Source: Pseudomonas muyukensis
GTDB taxonomy: Bacteria > Pseudomonadota > Gammaproteobacteria > Pseudomonadales > Pseudomonadaceae
Assembly (NCBI RefSeq): GCF_019139535.1
Contig: NZ_CP077073.1
Coordinates: forward strand, 695,501 to 759,500
Direction of reading: 5' to 3'
DNA length: 64,000 nucleotides
In this document: one piece after another, positions 25,468-34,580 of the stretch
Layout of the letters: each line of letters starts with the position of its first letter
Position numbering within the stretch: the first letter of the stretch is position 1
The notes under the pieces: model-generated
Told to the model about the DNA's origin: nothing
Database searches by the model: none
The model's input: the letters and a program-made list of their open reading frames with translations, nothing else
Translations under genes and position numbers: made by a program

Positions 25468-26097
25468 TCAGAGATCGCGCATCTGCGCGGCGAGTTGGTT
25501 GTCCAGGTAGTCGGTGCTGGCCGCCAGGCCCGCGCGCACGCCGGCGATATCCTCGGCCGAACGGTTCTGGCTGAGTTTGCGCGCGCCTTGCAGGCGGGTG
25601 ATGGGCAGGCGGATGCCGACGATGGCGCGGAGCATGCCGTCGAGGTAGTCGGCAGGGGCGTCGGTGGTTTTCCAGGGGGTGTCGCGCCCCCGTTCGTGGC
25701 GATCGGTCAGGCGGCTGACGATCGCCAGCAACGCTGTGGCGTCGTGGATGACTTCGACCGGGCCATGGGCGTGAACCGCCGTGTAGTTCCAGGTAGGCAC
25801 CGTTCTGGGGTTGTCGTGCTTGCTTGGGTAGTAGCCTGGGCTGACATAGGCATCGGCACCGGGAAACACCAGCAGCGCTTCACCGCCTTGCGCCAGGTCC
25901 TGCCACTGGCGATTGGCGCGGGCCAGATGGCCGTAGACGGTGCCGAACTCACCTTCGTCCGGGGCCAGCAGCACCGGCAAGTGGCTGGCCAGCAGGCCCT
26001 GTTCGCCGTGGCTGACCAGCATGGCCAGGCGGGTCTGCTGCATGTGCAGGTGCAGCCGGCAGAGGTCGTGTTCCTGGTGGGCTTTGCTGTTGTACAT
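25468..26097 (-). CDS. FMN-binding PaiB-like negative regulator
   Basis: 209 aa. Matches the FMN-binding split-barrel PaiB family: YNSKAHQEHDLCRLHLHMQQTRLAMLVSHGEQGLLASHLPVLL at the N-terminus, YVSPGYYPSKHD…VPTWNYTAVHAHGPVEVI in the middle (about 85-117), and the ARKLSQNRSAEDIAGV segment near 168-183. In Bacillus, PaiB represses protease and sporulation genes; elsewhere its function is unclear, and it may be a flavin oxidoreductase. It is first in a leftward operon with two GNAT genes and divergent from the MocR regulator, its likely controller. Confidence 0.86.
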   Translation of the reverse strand: MYNSKAHQEHDLCRLHLHMQQTRLAMLVSHGEQGLLASHLPVLLAPDEGEFGTVYGHLARANRQWQDLAQGGEALLVFPGADAYVSPGYYPSKHDNPRTVPTWNYTAVHAHGPVEVIHDATALLAIVSRLTDRHERGRDTPWKTTDAPADYLDGMLRAIVGIRLPITRLQGARKLSQNRSAEDIAGVRAGLAASTDYLDNQLAAQMRDL

Positions 26098-26187
26098 GGG
26101 ATGGGTCCTTGTCGAATGACCTCATGCTAGGCAGGCTATTGGTTCTGTGTAAGAGCCATTTACGGTAGTTCTCATAGGTCCAATACC

Positions 26188-27705
26188 ATGCGCGAAGCGT
26201 CCCATGCCTTGCCGTTCGATCCTGCCGGCATCATCCTCGACCGGCGCCGTGGCCTTAGCCAGCAGCTGTACCAGGCCTTGCGCGCGCGGGTGCTGGACGG
26301 TCGCCTCGGCAGTGGTACCCGCTTGCCCGCCACCCGTGACCTGGCGGCGATCCTGGGGTTGTCGCGCAATAGCGTGGTGCGGGCCTACGACCAGTTGTAC
26401 GCCGAAGGTTTCATTGAAAGTCGGGTGGGCGACGGCACCTATGTCAGCCAGCTGGAAAAACTATCCACACAACTGTCCACAGGGTTATCCCTGGGTTTAT
26501 CAACAGGTTTATCCACATTTTCGCCTTCTGATACTGAGGATTTATCCAGCTTGGCAGCTGTCAGCGTGCCCTTGCAGCGTCTGAAAGAACACCATTTGCC
26601 GCCGCCGAAAAGTGGGGCTCCACGTGCATTCCGGGTGGGCGTGCCGGCCTACGATCTGTTCCCGTTCGATGTGTGGGCCAAGCTGCATGCGGGTTTCTGG
26701 CGAAACCCCGATCCTTCGGCGCTCGGCTACGGCGACCCGGCGGGGGAGCTGGCGCTGCGTGAGCTGATTGCCACTTACTTGCGCCGTTCGCGGGGGCTCT
26801 CCTGCACGGCTGAACAAATTTTGATCACCCATGGCGCCCAGGAGGCCATCAGCCTTTGTGCACAGTTGCTGTTGCAGTCGGGCGACGCCGTGGCTGTGGA
26901 AAACCCTGGGTACCGCGCGGCGGGGCACGCGTTTGCCCTGGCCGGGGCACAGCTCAGGGGCATGCCGGTGGACGACGAGGGCATGGATTGCACGGGCCTG
27001 GCGGACTGCCGCTTGGCCTATGTGACGCCGGCCCACCAGTACCCGACGGGGGTCACCATGAGCCTGGCTAGGCGCCTGGCGCTGCTGGCCTGGGCCGAGC
27101 GGGAACAGGCCTGGATCATCGAGGACGACTATGACGGCGAGTACCGCTACAGCGGCGCGCCACTGGCACCGCTGGCGACCTTGGATCGGCAAGGCCGGGT
27201 GCTGTATGTCGGCACCTTCGGCAAGATTGCCTTCCCCGCGCTGCGCCTGGGCTACCTGGTACTGCCCAGGCACCTGGTGCAGGCATTCAGCCGTGGTCGG
27301 GCCTTGGCGGTGCGCCACTCGGAGGTGGGCACCCAGTGGGTGATGGCGCAGTTCATGGCCCTGGGGCATTTCCAGCGGCACATCCGGCGGATGCGGCGGG
27401 CGGCGTTGGCGCGGCGCGATGTGCTGATGGCCGGCTGGCCGCTGGATGTGCCGGGGTTGGGGGCGATGCCGGAGGTGGCGGCGGGGCTGCATGTGAAAGT
27501 GGATGTGGATAACTTTGCGCGGGAGCAGGCCCTGGTAGCCCAGGCGCAGGCGGTCGGGGTGGAGGTGAATCCGCTGAGCTCATTCTGGCTGGAGGACAGC
27601 CAGGTGCCTGTGGATAAACGCGCGGGGCTGGTGCTGGGGTTTGCCGCAGTGCCGCAAGCCCAGGTGGCGGACGCGTTGATGCGCCTGCGCAAGGCCTGGA
27701 GATAG
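26188..27705 (+). CDS. MocR/PdxR-type regulator (GntR HTH + aminotransferase fold)
   Basis: 505 aa. An N-terminal GntR winged HTH (about 16-88: LSQQLYQALRARVLDGRLGSGTRLPATRDLAAILGLSRNSV) is joined by an unusual linker (92-125) to a class-I aminotransferase-like domain (about 130-500). The PLP lysine is predicted at 346 (GTFGKIAFPALRLGY), and the EDDYDGEYRY motif is intact. Linker residues 92-111 are five tetrads of LSTx/LSLG type encoded by an exact 12-bp repeat of DnaA-box-like sequence. It probably binds PLP or an amino-compound aldimine and regulates the divergent PaiB-GNAT operon from 26098-26187, and perhaps itself. Confidence 0.9.
   Translation: MREASHALPFDPAGIILDRRRGLSQQLYQALRARVLDGRLGSGTRLPATRDLAAILGLSRNSVVRAYDQLYAEGFIESRVGDGTYVSQLEKLSTQLSTGLSLGLSTGLSTFSPSDTEDLSSLAAVSVPLQRLKEHHLPPPKSGAPRAFRVGVPAYDLFPFDVWAKLHAGFWRNPDPSALGYGDPAGELALRELIATYLRRSRGLSCTAEQILITHGAQEAISLCAQLLLQSGDAVAVENPGYRAAGHAFALAGAQLRGMPVDDEGMDCTGLADCRLAYVTPAHQYPTGVTMSLARRLALLAWAEREQAWIIEDDYDGEYRYSGAPLAPLATLDRQGRVLYVGTFGKIAFPALRLGYLVLPRHLVQAFSRGRALAVRHSEVGTQWVMAQFMALGHFQRHIRRMRRAALARRDVLMAGWPLDVPGLGAMPEVAAGLHVKVDVDNFAREQALVAQAQAVGVEVNPLSSFWLEDSQVPVDKRAGLVLGFAAVPQAQVADALMRLRKAWR
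26461..26520 (+). repeat. Five 12-bp tandem units of DnaA-box-like sequence inside the MocR gene
   Basis: Units start at 26461, 26473, 26485, 26497 and 26509, each exactly 12 bases apart. Their first nine bases are CTATCCACA, CTGTCCACA, TTATCCCTG, TTATCAACA and TTATCCACA. The last is a perfect DnaA box, the first and fourth have one mismatch, the second two, and the third three. A sixth partial match, TTATCCAGC, lies at 26542. All are on the plus strand and in frame, encoding LSTQ-LSTG-LSLG-LSTG-LSTF, with repeated use of the rare codon TTA. The repeat is plain in the sequence; DnaA binding is a hypothesis. Confidence 0.85.
27504..27512 (-). other. Perfect DnaA-box 9-mer (minus strand)
   Basis: TGTGGATAA on the plus strand in the 3' part of the MocR gene. 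A related TGTGGAAAA (TTTTCCACA on the minus strand) lies at 26895-26903. Confidence 0.5.
27609..27617 (-). other. Perfect DnaA-box 9-mer (minus strand)
   Basis: TGTGGATAA on the plus strand, 105 bases after the box at 27504 and about 90 bases before the MocR stop codon. Confidence 0.5.
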
Positions 27706-27770
27706 CGATCGCGGGGGCAAGCCCGCTGCCACGCATGCCATGCACAGGAGCAGGCTTGCCCCCGCGATGC
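27706..27770. repeat. REP-type palindrome
   Basis: ATCGCGGGGGCAAGCCCG… pairs with …CAGGCTTGCCCCCGCGAT, filling the whole 68-base gap between the convergent MocR and substrate-binding-protein genes. It probably serves as a shared transcript end. Confidence 0.75.
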
Positions 27771-27773
27771 TTT

Positions 27774-28877
27774 TCAGGTCCCGGACTTGATCTTGGTCCA
27801 GGCCCTGGTCCGCGCCCGTTCGGCATCCCGCGGCAACGGCTTGAGGGTGTACAGCTTGGCCATCGCCTCTGCCGTCGGGTACAGGTTGGAGTTGTTGCGG
27901 ATCGCCGGGCTGACCTTGTCGGTGGCGTCCTTGTTCGGGTTGGGGTAACCGACGAAATCGCTGATCGGGGCGATGACCTCGGGGCGTAGCAGGTAATTGA
28001 TGAAGGCGTGGGCATCCTGCGGGTTGGCCGCGTTCTTCGGGATCGCCAGCATGTCGAACCAGATCGGCGCGCCTTCCCTGGGCAGGCGCATGTCCACCAC
28101 CACGCCGTTGTTCGCCTCGCGCGCCCGGTTGGCGGCCTGGGAGAAACTGCCCGAATAACCCACCGCCACGCAGATGTCGCCATTGGCCATGTCGGCCATG
28201 TACTTGGAAGAGTGGAAGTAGGTGATGTACGGGCGAATCTTCAGCAGCAGATCCTGGGCCTTCTGGTAGTCCGCCGGCTTGCCGCTGTTGGGGTCCAGGC
28301 CCAGGTAGGCGAGGGCCAGCGGCAGGATCTCCGAAGGGGAGTCGAGCAGCGCCACGCCGCACTGCTTGAGCTTGGCGATGTTCTGTTCCTTGAAGATCAG
28401 CTCCCAGCTGTCCAGCGGCGCGTCATCGCCCAGCGCCGCCTTGACCTTGGCGGGGTTGAAGCCGATCAGCACGGTGCCGTACATGTAGGGCACCGCGTGC
28501 TGGTTGCCGGGGTCGTTGCTCTCGATCAGCTTCATCAGCGCCGGGTCCAAATGCTGCCAGTTGGGCAGCTTGGCGCGGTCCAGCGGCTGGAACACACCGG
28601 CTTCGATCTGTTTGGCAAGGAACACGTTGGAGGGCACCACCACGTCATAGCCGGAGTTGCCGGTGAGCAGCTTGGCCTCCAGTGCCTCGTTGGTGTCGAA
28701 GATGTCGTAGACCAGTTTCACGCCGCTGTCTTGCTGGAAACCGGTGAGGGTCTGCGGAGTGATGTAGTCAAACCAGTTGAAGACCCGCAAGGTGCGCTGG
28801 TCGGCATGGGCCTGGAGCGCGCCGGCGAGCAGGCCGGTGGCGATGAGCGGGGCGAGCAGACGCTTGAGTCGGACCAT
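27774..28877 (-). CDS. Polyamine ABC transporter periplasmic binding protein (PotF-like)
   Basis: 367 aa. Signal peptide 1-25 (…LLAGALQAHA-D), then the PotD/PotF fold starting LRVFNWFDYITPQTLTGFQQDSGVKLVYDIFDTNEALEAKLL. Typical family blocks follow: PYMYGTVLIGFN, LDSWELIF, CVAVGYSGS and the C-terminal lobe. It would bind putrescine, spermidine or an acetylated polyamine in the periplasm. It is second in a leftward operon behind an acetylpolyamine amidohydrolase (2-base gap, AGGAG site within the upstream gene). No permease or ATPase gene is nearby, so it must share a transporter encoded elsewhere. Confidence 0.9.
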   Translation of the reverse strand: MVRLKRLLAPLIATGLLAGALQAHADQRTLRVFNWFDYITPQTLTGFQQDSGVKLVYDIFDTNEALEAKLLTGNSGYDVVVPSNVFLAKQIEAGVFQPLDRAKLPNWQHLDPALMKLIESNDPGNQHAVPYMYGTVLIGFNPAKVKAALGDDAPLDSWELIFKEQNIAKLKQCGVALLDSPSEILPLALAYLGLDPNSGKPADYQKAQDLLLKIRPYITYFHSSKYMADMANGDICVAVGYSGSFSQAANRAREANNGVVVDMRLPREGAPIWFDMLAIPKNAANPQDAHAFINYLLRPEVIAPISDFVGYPNPNKDATDKVSPAIRNNSNLYPTAEAMAKLYTLKPLPRDAERARTRAWTKIKSGT

Positions 28878-28879
28878 GT

Positions 28880-29920
<1,041 letters not shown>

Positions 29921-30070
29921 TTATTGTTCTCCGGTAGGGCTGGCGTGGAGCAATTGTGCTGGGCTGCCAGGTGAGGGAGAACGATGGGAACGGCCAAAAG
30001 GGGATCGATGTGGCCAAGCCATCCTGGCCGACCCAATCACGGGCTTGCCCCGCGATGAGGCCGGTACCGG

Positions 30071-31072
30071 TCAACCGCGAAAATGGCTGGGCGCCACGCC
30101 GCTCCAGCGCTGGAAGGCATGGCGAAAACTCGCGGTTTCGCTGAAGCCGAGGCTTTCGGCGATACGGTAGATCGGCATCTGGTCCTCGGCCAGCAATTGC
30201 TTGGCCCGTTCGAAGCGCAGCTCGTCGAGCAGCTGTTGATAACTGCTGCCCAACGCCTGCAAGTGCCGGCGCAAGGTGCGCGACGAGCAGTTCATCTGCC
30301 GCGCCAGGCCCTCCAGCCCGGGCGCCGCCTCCAGCTGCTGGAGCAGCAGCTGGCGAATCCGCCCCAACCAGGCCTGGCGCCCGGTGAACTCCAGGTTCAA
30401 ACGCCGGCAGCGTTCACTCATCGCCTTGTGGGTGATCGGGTCGGCCAGCGGCAGCGGCATGTCCAGCCAGCGCCGTTCGAAGGCGAAGGCGTTGTCGCCC
30501 GCATCGAAACCCTGCGGGCAGGCGAATGCACCGGCGTAGAGCGCGTGGTAACCGGGGCGGGGGTGTTCGAAGCGCGCCGCCAGCAACGGCAGCGGGCGCC
30601 CCAGCAGGTCGTCGCAGATCACCTTGAGCGACCCCAGGCAGAACTCGGCATTGAACGCGGCCAGGCCCGGCGCGTCGTAGTGCTCGCTGGCGCTGAGCCA
30701 GATGCGCTGGCCATCGTCCACCAGGCGCAGCTGGAAGACTGTTCCCAGCAGTGCCGGAAAGCGCAGCGCCAGGCGCAGGGCGTCACCCAAAGTGGCACTG
30801 GAGAGCAGGGCGTAACCGAGCATGCCGTAGCACGACACATGCATGCGCCGGCCCAGCTCCAGGCCGATGTCCGCGCGGCGGGCCACGGCGTTGGCGCAGA
30901 CCTGCAGTTCCTGCTGGGTGGTGATGCGGGCGTCGGCGTGGCCCAGGTCGGCCGGGCCAATGCCGCTGCCGGCGAGCATCTGCTGCGGGTCGACGCCGTC
31001 CTCCTGGAACACCTTGAGGATCAGCGAAACCGCGTTGAGGGTGGTGAGGTGGCTGTGCAGCATGCTCGGCAT
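30071..31072 (-). CDS. AraC-family regulator with arabinose-binding-like N-domain (OruR type)
   Basis: 333 aa. The N-terminal 'Arabinose_bd' domain (about 10-200; LILKVFQEDGVDPQQMLAGSGI…) and the C-terminal AraC double HTH (about 235-330) with LARQMNCSSRTLRRHLQALGSSYQQLLDELRFERAKQLL and IAESLGFSETASFRHAFQRWSGVAPSHFR are complete. The ligand is unknown; the relatives OruR/ArgR respond to ornithine or other amines, which fits its place next to the polyamine genes. The reading frame extends upstream into a REP, so ATG 31072 (or 31063) is the likely start. Confidence 0.86.
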   Translation of the reverse strand: MPSMLHSHLTTLNAVSLILKVFQEDGVDPQQMLAGSGIGPADLGHADARITTQQELQVCANAVARRADIGLELGRRMHVSCYGMLGYALLSSATLGDALRLALRFPALLGTVFQLRLVDDGQRIWLSASEHYDAPGLAAFNAEFCLGSLKVICDDLLGRPLPLLAARFEHPRPGYHALYAGAFACPQGFDAGDNAFAFERRWLDMPLPLADPITHKAMSERCRRLNLEFTGRQAWLGRIRQLLLQQLEAAPGLEGLARQMNCSSRTLRRHLQALGSSYQQLLDELRFERAKQLLAEDQMPIYRIAESLGFSETASFRHAFQRWSGVAPSHFRG

Positions 31073-31129
31073 CCCGTTGGGCTGAGAAGCTTCAGAGAGC
31101 AAGTTATATGCCGCTCGAGACGCACAACC

Positions 31130-31248
31130 CCTGTAGGAGCGGCCTTGTGTCGCGAAAGGGCCGCAAAGCGGCCCCGACGATCGTTGCGTCAATGCTGAAA
31201 TCCCGGGGCTGCTATGCAGCCCTTTCGCGACACAAGGCCGCTCCTACA
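31130..31248. repeat. Inverted pair of REP elements
   Basis: CTGTAGGAGCGGCCTTGTGT (31131) with a GGGCCGC…GCGGCCC hairpin faces an inverted copy ending ACAAGGCCGCTCCTAC (31247). Spacer about 30 bases. It lies between the AraC gene and the aspA terminator. Confidence 0.85.
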
Positions 31249-31277
31249 AGGATCGCGCAGGAGTTGAAGTGCAGGCA

Positions 31278-31313
31278 TAAAAAAAAGGGCCCGGAGCGTG
31301 CGCTCGGGCCCTT
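31278..31313 (-). terminator. Intrinsic terminator of aspA
   Basis: On the minus strand, AAGGGCCCGAGCG…CGCTCCGGGCCC is followed by a run of eight T (31279-31286 are A on the plus strand). It ends the leftward aspA transcript. Confidence 0.92.
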
Positions 31314-31371
31314 GAAAGGTTGAGAGGTGTCTAGTCCCTCGACCTGGTGAGACTGTTTGCAGCGGCCTGGG

Positions 31372-32796
31372 TTACGCCTTCAGCGGAACCAGACGGGGAG
31401 CGATCATGTTTTCCGGACGCAGGATGTCGTTGAGCATCGCTTCGTCCAGCAGCTTCTCTTCGCGCACCAGTTCCAGCACGCCGCGGCCGGTTTCCAGGGC
31501 GACGCGGGCGATACGGGTGGCGTTTTCGTAGCCGATGTACGGGTTCAGGGCGGTGACCAGGCCGATCGAGTGCTCGACCAGTTCACGGCAGCGCTGTTCG
31601 TTGGCGGTGATGCCGACGATGCAGTGTTCGCGCAGCATGTCCATGGCGCGTTGCAGCAGGCGGATCGAGTCGAAGATCTTGTAGGCGATCAGCGGTTCCA
31701 TCACGTTCAGCTGCAGCTGGCCACCTTCGGCGGCGACGGTCAGGGCCAGGTCGTTGCCCATGATGGCGAAGGCCACCTGGTTGACGGCCTCGGGGATCAC
31801 CGGGTTGACCTTGCCTGGCATGATCGAGCTGCCTGGCTGGCGCGCCGGCAGGTTGATCTCGTTGATGCCGGTGCGTGGGCCGCTGGACAGCAGGCGCAGG
31901 TCGTTGCAGATCTTCGACAGCTTGACCGCGGTGCGCTTGAGCATGCCGGAGAACAGCACGAAGGCGCCCATGTCGGAGGTGGCTTCGATCAGGTCGGCGG
32001 CCGGGACCAGCGGCTGGCCGCTGATGGTCGCCAGGCGCTGCACGGCCAGGGCCTGGTAGCCAGGGTCGGCGTTGATGCCGGTGCCGATGGCGGTGCCGCC
32101 CAGGTTGATTTCGGTCAGCAGTTCCGGGGCCAGCGAGCGCAGGCGCTGCAGGTCTTCGGTCATGGTGGTGGCGAAGGCGCGGAATTCCTGGCCCAGGGTC
32201 ATCGGCACGGCGTCTTGCAGCTGGGTACGGCCCATCTTCAGGACGTGGTCGAACTCTTTACCCTTGGCAGCGAAGGCCTGGATCAGGCTGTCGAGGCTGG
32301 CCAGCAGGGCGTCGTGGCCCAGCAGCAGGCCCAGACGGATTGCGGTCGGGTAGGCGTCGTTGGTCGACTGCGCCATGTTCACGTCGTTGTTCGGGTGCAG
32401 GTACTGGTACTCACCTTTCTGGTGGCCCATGTGCTCCAGCGCGACGTTGGCGATGACTTCGTTGGCGTTCATGTTGGTGGAGGTGCCGGCACCGCCCTGG
32501 ATCATGTCCACCACGAACTGTTCGTGGAAGTCACCCTTGATCAGGCGGGCACAGGCTGCGCTGATGGCAGCGTGCTTGGCATCGCTCAGGTGCCCCAGCT
32601 CACGGTTGGCGTCAGCAGCGGCCTGCTTGACCATCGCCAGGCCGACTACCAGTTTCGGGTAGTGCGACAGCGGAACGCCGGAGAGGTGGAAGTTGTTGGC
32701 AGCGCGCAGGGTCTGGATGCCGTAGTAGGCATCGGCAGGGACTTCAAGGGTACCAAGCAGATCTTTTTCGACGCGGAACGATGCAGCGGAAGACAT
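31372..32796 (-). CDS. aspA: Aspartate ammonia-lyase
   Basis: 474 aa. Converts aspartate to fumarate and ammonia. Fumarase/aspartase superfamily signature GSSIMPGKVNP (about residues 317-327) with the catalytic Ser; other blocks are YYGIQTLRAANNFHLSG (about 24-40), TSTNMNANEVIAN, and QSTNDAYPTAIRL (about 139-151). ATG 32796 (MSSAAS) is preferred; an in-frame ATG four codons upstream (32808) is possible. It has its own terminator and is divergent from a LysR gene, which may control it. Confidence 0.95.
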   Translation of the reverse strand: MSSAASFRVEKDLLGTLEVPADAYYGIQTLRAANNFHLSGVPLSHYPKLVVGLAMVKQAAADANRELGHLSDAKHAAISAACARLIKGDFHEQFVVDMIQGGAGTSTNMNANEVIANVALEHMGHQKGEYQYLHPNNDVNMAQSTNDAYPTAIRLGLLLGHDALLASLDSLIQAFAAKGKEFDHVLKMGRTQLQDAVPMTLGQEFRAFATTMTEDLQRLRSLAPELLTEINLGGTAIGTGINADPGYQALAVQRLATISGQPLVPAADLIEATSDMGAFVLFSGMLKRTAVKLSKICNDLRLLSSGPRTGINEINLPARQPGSSIMPGKVNPVIPEAVNQVAFAIMGNDLALTVAAEGGQLQLNVMEPLIAYKIFDSIRLLQRAMDMLREHCIVGITANEQRCRELVEHSIGLVTALNPYIGYENATRIARVALETGRGVLELVREEKLLDEAMLNDILRPENMIAPRLVPLKA

Positions 32797-32977
32797 GATA
32801 GATATCATCTCGATTTTGACCCGGCACCTGCCGGAATGGCGCCAATCCTAGGGCTGCGCAGATTTTGCGGCCAATGCTGTTGCACGCTAACCTATGCGCA
32901 AACGGCATACGGTTTGATGTGACGCCGATTGACAATCGAGCGTGTTCCATTTTGGTGCACGCGTTGCGGAGTAGTCG

Positions 32978-33907
32978 ATGAACCTCGAAAGCAAGTGGCT
33001 GGAAGACTTCAGTGCCCTGGCCTCTACCCGTAGTTTTTCGCAGGCGGCCGAGCGCCGCTTCGTCACCCAGCCGGCCTTCAGCCGGCGCATTCGCAGCCTG
33101 GAGGCGGCGCTGGGGCTGACCTTGGTGAATCGTTCCCGCACCCCCATCGAATTGACCGAGGCCGGGCAGCTGTTTCTGGTTACCGCGCGCACCGTTGTCG
33201 ACCAGTTGAGCGAAGTGCTTCGCCACTTGCACCACCTCGAAGGTGGCCAGGGCGAGGTGATCCAGGTGGCCGCTGCGCATTCGCTGGCATCGGGTTTTTT
33301 CCCCCGTTGGGTGGCGCAGCTGCGCAACGATGGGTTGAACATCGCCACCCGCCTGGTTGCGACTAACGTCGGAGATGCGGTGCATGCCCTGCGCGAGGGT
33401 GGCTGCGACCTGATGCTGGCGTTCTACGACCCGGACGCGGCGCTGCAGATGGACGCCGAGATCTTCCCTTCCTTGCATATGGGCAACACCGAAATGCTTC
33501 CGGTGTGCGCGGTGGGCGCCGACGGCAAGCCGTTGTTCGACCTGGAGGGTGACGGCAGCGTGCCGCTGCTGGCCTATAGTGCCGGCGCCTTCCTCGGCCG
33601 TTCGGTCAACCTGCTGCTGCGCCAGCGCAACCTGCGCTATACCACTGTCTATGAGACTGCCATGGCCGACAGCCTCAAGAGCATGGCCCTGGAAGGCATG
33701 GGCATCGCCTGGGTACCGAAGCTGTCGATGCGCGGCGAACTGGAGCGGGGCGAGCTGGCGATCTGTGGTGGCAGCCAGTGGCATGTGCCGCTGGAAATCC
33801 GCCTGTACCGCTGCGCCCTGGTGCGCAAGGCCAACGTGCGCTTGCTGTGGCGCAAGCTGGAGGGTGGTTCAGTTGACCCGAAAGTCAGCCAAACCCCCGA
33901 AAAATAA
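32978..33907 (+). CDS. LysR-family transcriptional regulator
   Basis: 309 aa. N-terminal winged HTH (MNLESKWLEDFSALASTRSFSQAAERRFVTQPAFSRRIRSLEAALG, about 1-46) and a substrate-binding-like effector domain (about 90-295). The start and HTH resemble the YjiE/HypT subgroup, but I cannot confirm hypochlorite sensing. A cysteine is seen near residue 140 (GGCDLMLAF), and others lie further on. It is divergent from aspA across 181 bases, so aspartate/fumarate metabolism is its most likely target. It runs towards purEK but is separated from it by a promoter and terminator-like leader. Confidence 0.85.
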   Translation: MNLESKWLEDFSALASTRSFSQAAERRFVTQPAFSRRIRSLEAALGLTLVNRSRTPIELTEAGQLFLVTARTVVDQLSEVLRHLHHLEGGQGEVIQVAAAHSLASGFFPRWVAQLRNDGLNIATRLVATNVGDAVHALREGGCDLMLAFYDPDAALQMDAEIFPSLHMGNTEMLPVCAVGADGKPLFDLEGDGSVPLLAYSAGAFLGRSVNLLLRQRNLRYTTVYETAMADSLKSMALEGMGIAWVPKLSMRGELERGELAICGGSQWHVPLEIRLYRCALVRKANVRLLWRKLEGGSVDPKVSQTPEK

Positions 33908-33949
33908 GGGCGACAGTTGGTCGCCGGGGGTGCCGTGATCGTCCATCGT

Positions 33950-34041
33950 TACGCTATACTGCGCGGCCCCTCGACCGGATAGATCCGGTCATGATCAGCA
34001 AACAAGCCACGCCGGTCGTCCCGCGTGGCTTGTTGTTTTTT
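33950..34041 (+). promoter_or_regulatory. purE leader: -10 element, hairpin and intrinsic terminator
   Basis: A -10-like TATACT (about 33954-33959) precedes a perfect hairpin, GACCGGAT-AG-ATCCGGTC (33973-33990). A terminator follows: ACAAGCCACGC (34002-34012), loop, GCGTGGCTTGT (34023-34033) and six T (34036-34041). A third copy of CCGGTC (34012-34017) lies at the terminator loop and could compete for pairing with the first hairpin's 5' arm. The ATG of purE is 38 bases beyond. This could be an attenuator, a small RNA, or the LysR gene's terminator plus an unrelated promoter. Confidence 0.6.
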
Positions 34042-34078
34042 GACGCGCCTGCGGGCGCACAAGCGAAGAGGCTCGACG

Positions 34079-34570
34079 ATGAGTGCACTGGTTGGCGTGA
34101 TCATGGGCTCCAAGTCCGATTGGTCCACCCTTAGCCACACCGCCGATATGCTGGAAAAACTCGGCATTCCCTACGAAGTGAAGGTGGTTTCCGCCCACCG
34201 CACGCCGGACCTGCTGTTCCAGTACGCCGAGGAGGCCGAGGGCCGCGGCATCGAGGTGATCATCGCCGGTGCCGGTGGCGCTGCCCACCTGCCAGGCATG
34301 TGCGCCGCCAAGACCCACTTGCCAGTGCTGGGCGTGCCGGTGCAGTCGTCGATGCTGTCGGGTGTCGACTCGCTGCTGTCGATCGTGCAGATGCCGGCCG
34401 GCGTACCGGTCGCCACCCTGGCCATCGGCAAGGCCGGCGCGATCAACGCGGCGTTGCTCTCGGCGAGCATCCTCGGCGCCAAGCACCCGCAGTTCCACGC
34501 GGCGCTCAAGCAGTTCCGCACCGAGCAGACCGACACCGTGCTGGACAATCCAGACCCGCGTCAGGCTTGA
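34079..34570 (+). CDS. purE: N5-carboxyaminoimidazole ribonucleotide mutase
   Basis: 163 aa, typical. Converts N5-CAIR to CAIR in purine biosynthesis. The class I PurE signature is visible: [20 protein letters not shown] (about 6-25), [18 protein letters not shown] (about 37-54, with the catalytic His), and [49 protein letters not shown] precedes ATG 34079. purK follows after 10 bases. Confidence 0.96.
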   Translation: MSALVGVIMGSKSDWSTLSHTADMLEKLGIPYEVKVVSAHRTPDLLFQYAEEAEGRGIEVIIAGAGGAAHLPGMCAAKTHLPVLGVPVQSSMLSGVDSLLSIVQMPAGVPVATLAIGKAGAINAALLSASILGAKHPQFHAALKQFRTEQTDTVLDNPDPRQA

Positions 34571-34580
34571 GGCTGAAGAT

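Noticed and set aside
33991..34078. ZTP (pfl) riboswitch before purE
   Set aside because: The conserved GGGUCGUGA-type core and the terminal GCCGCC element are not found in the expected order.
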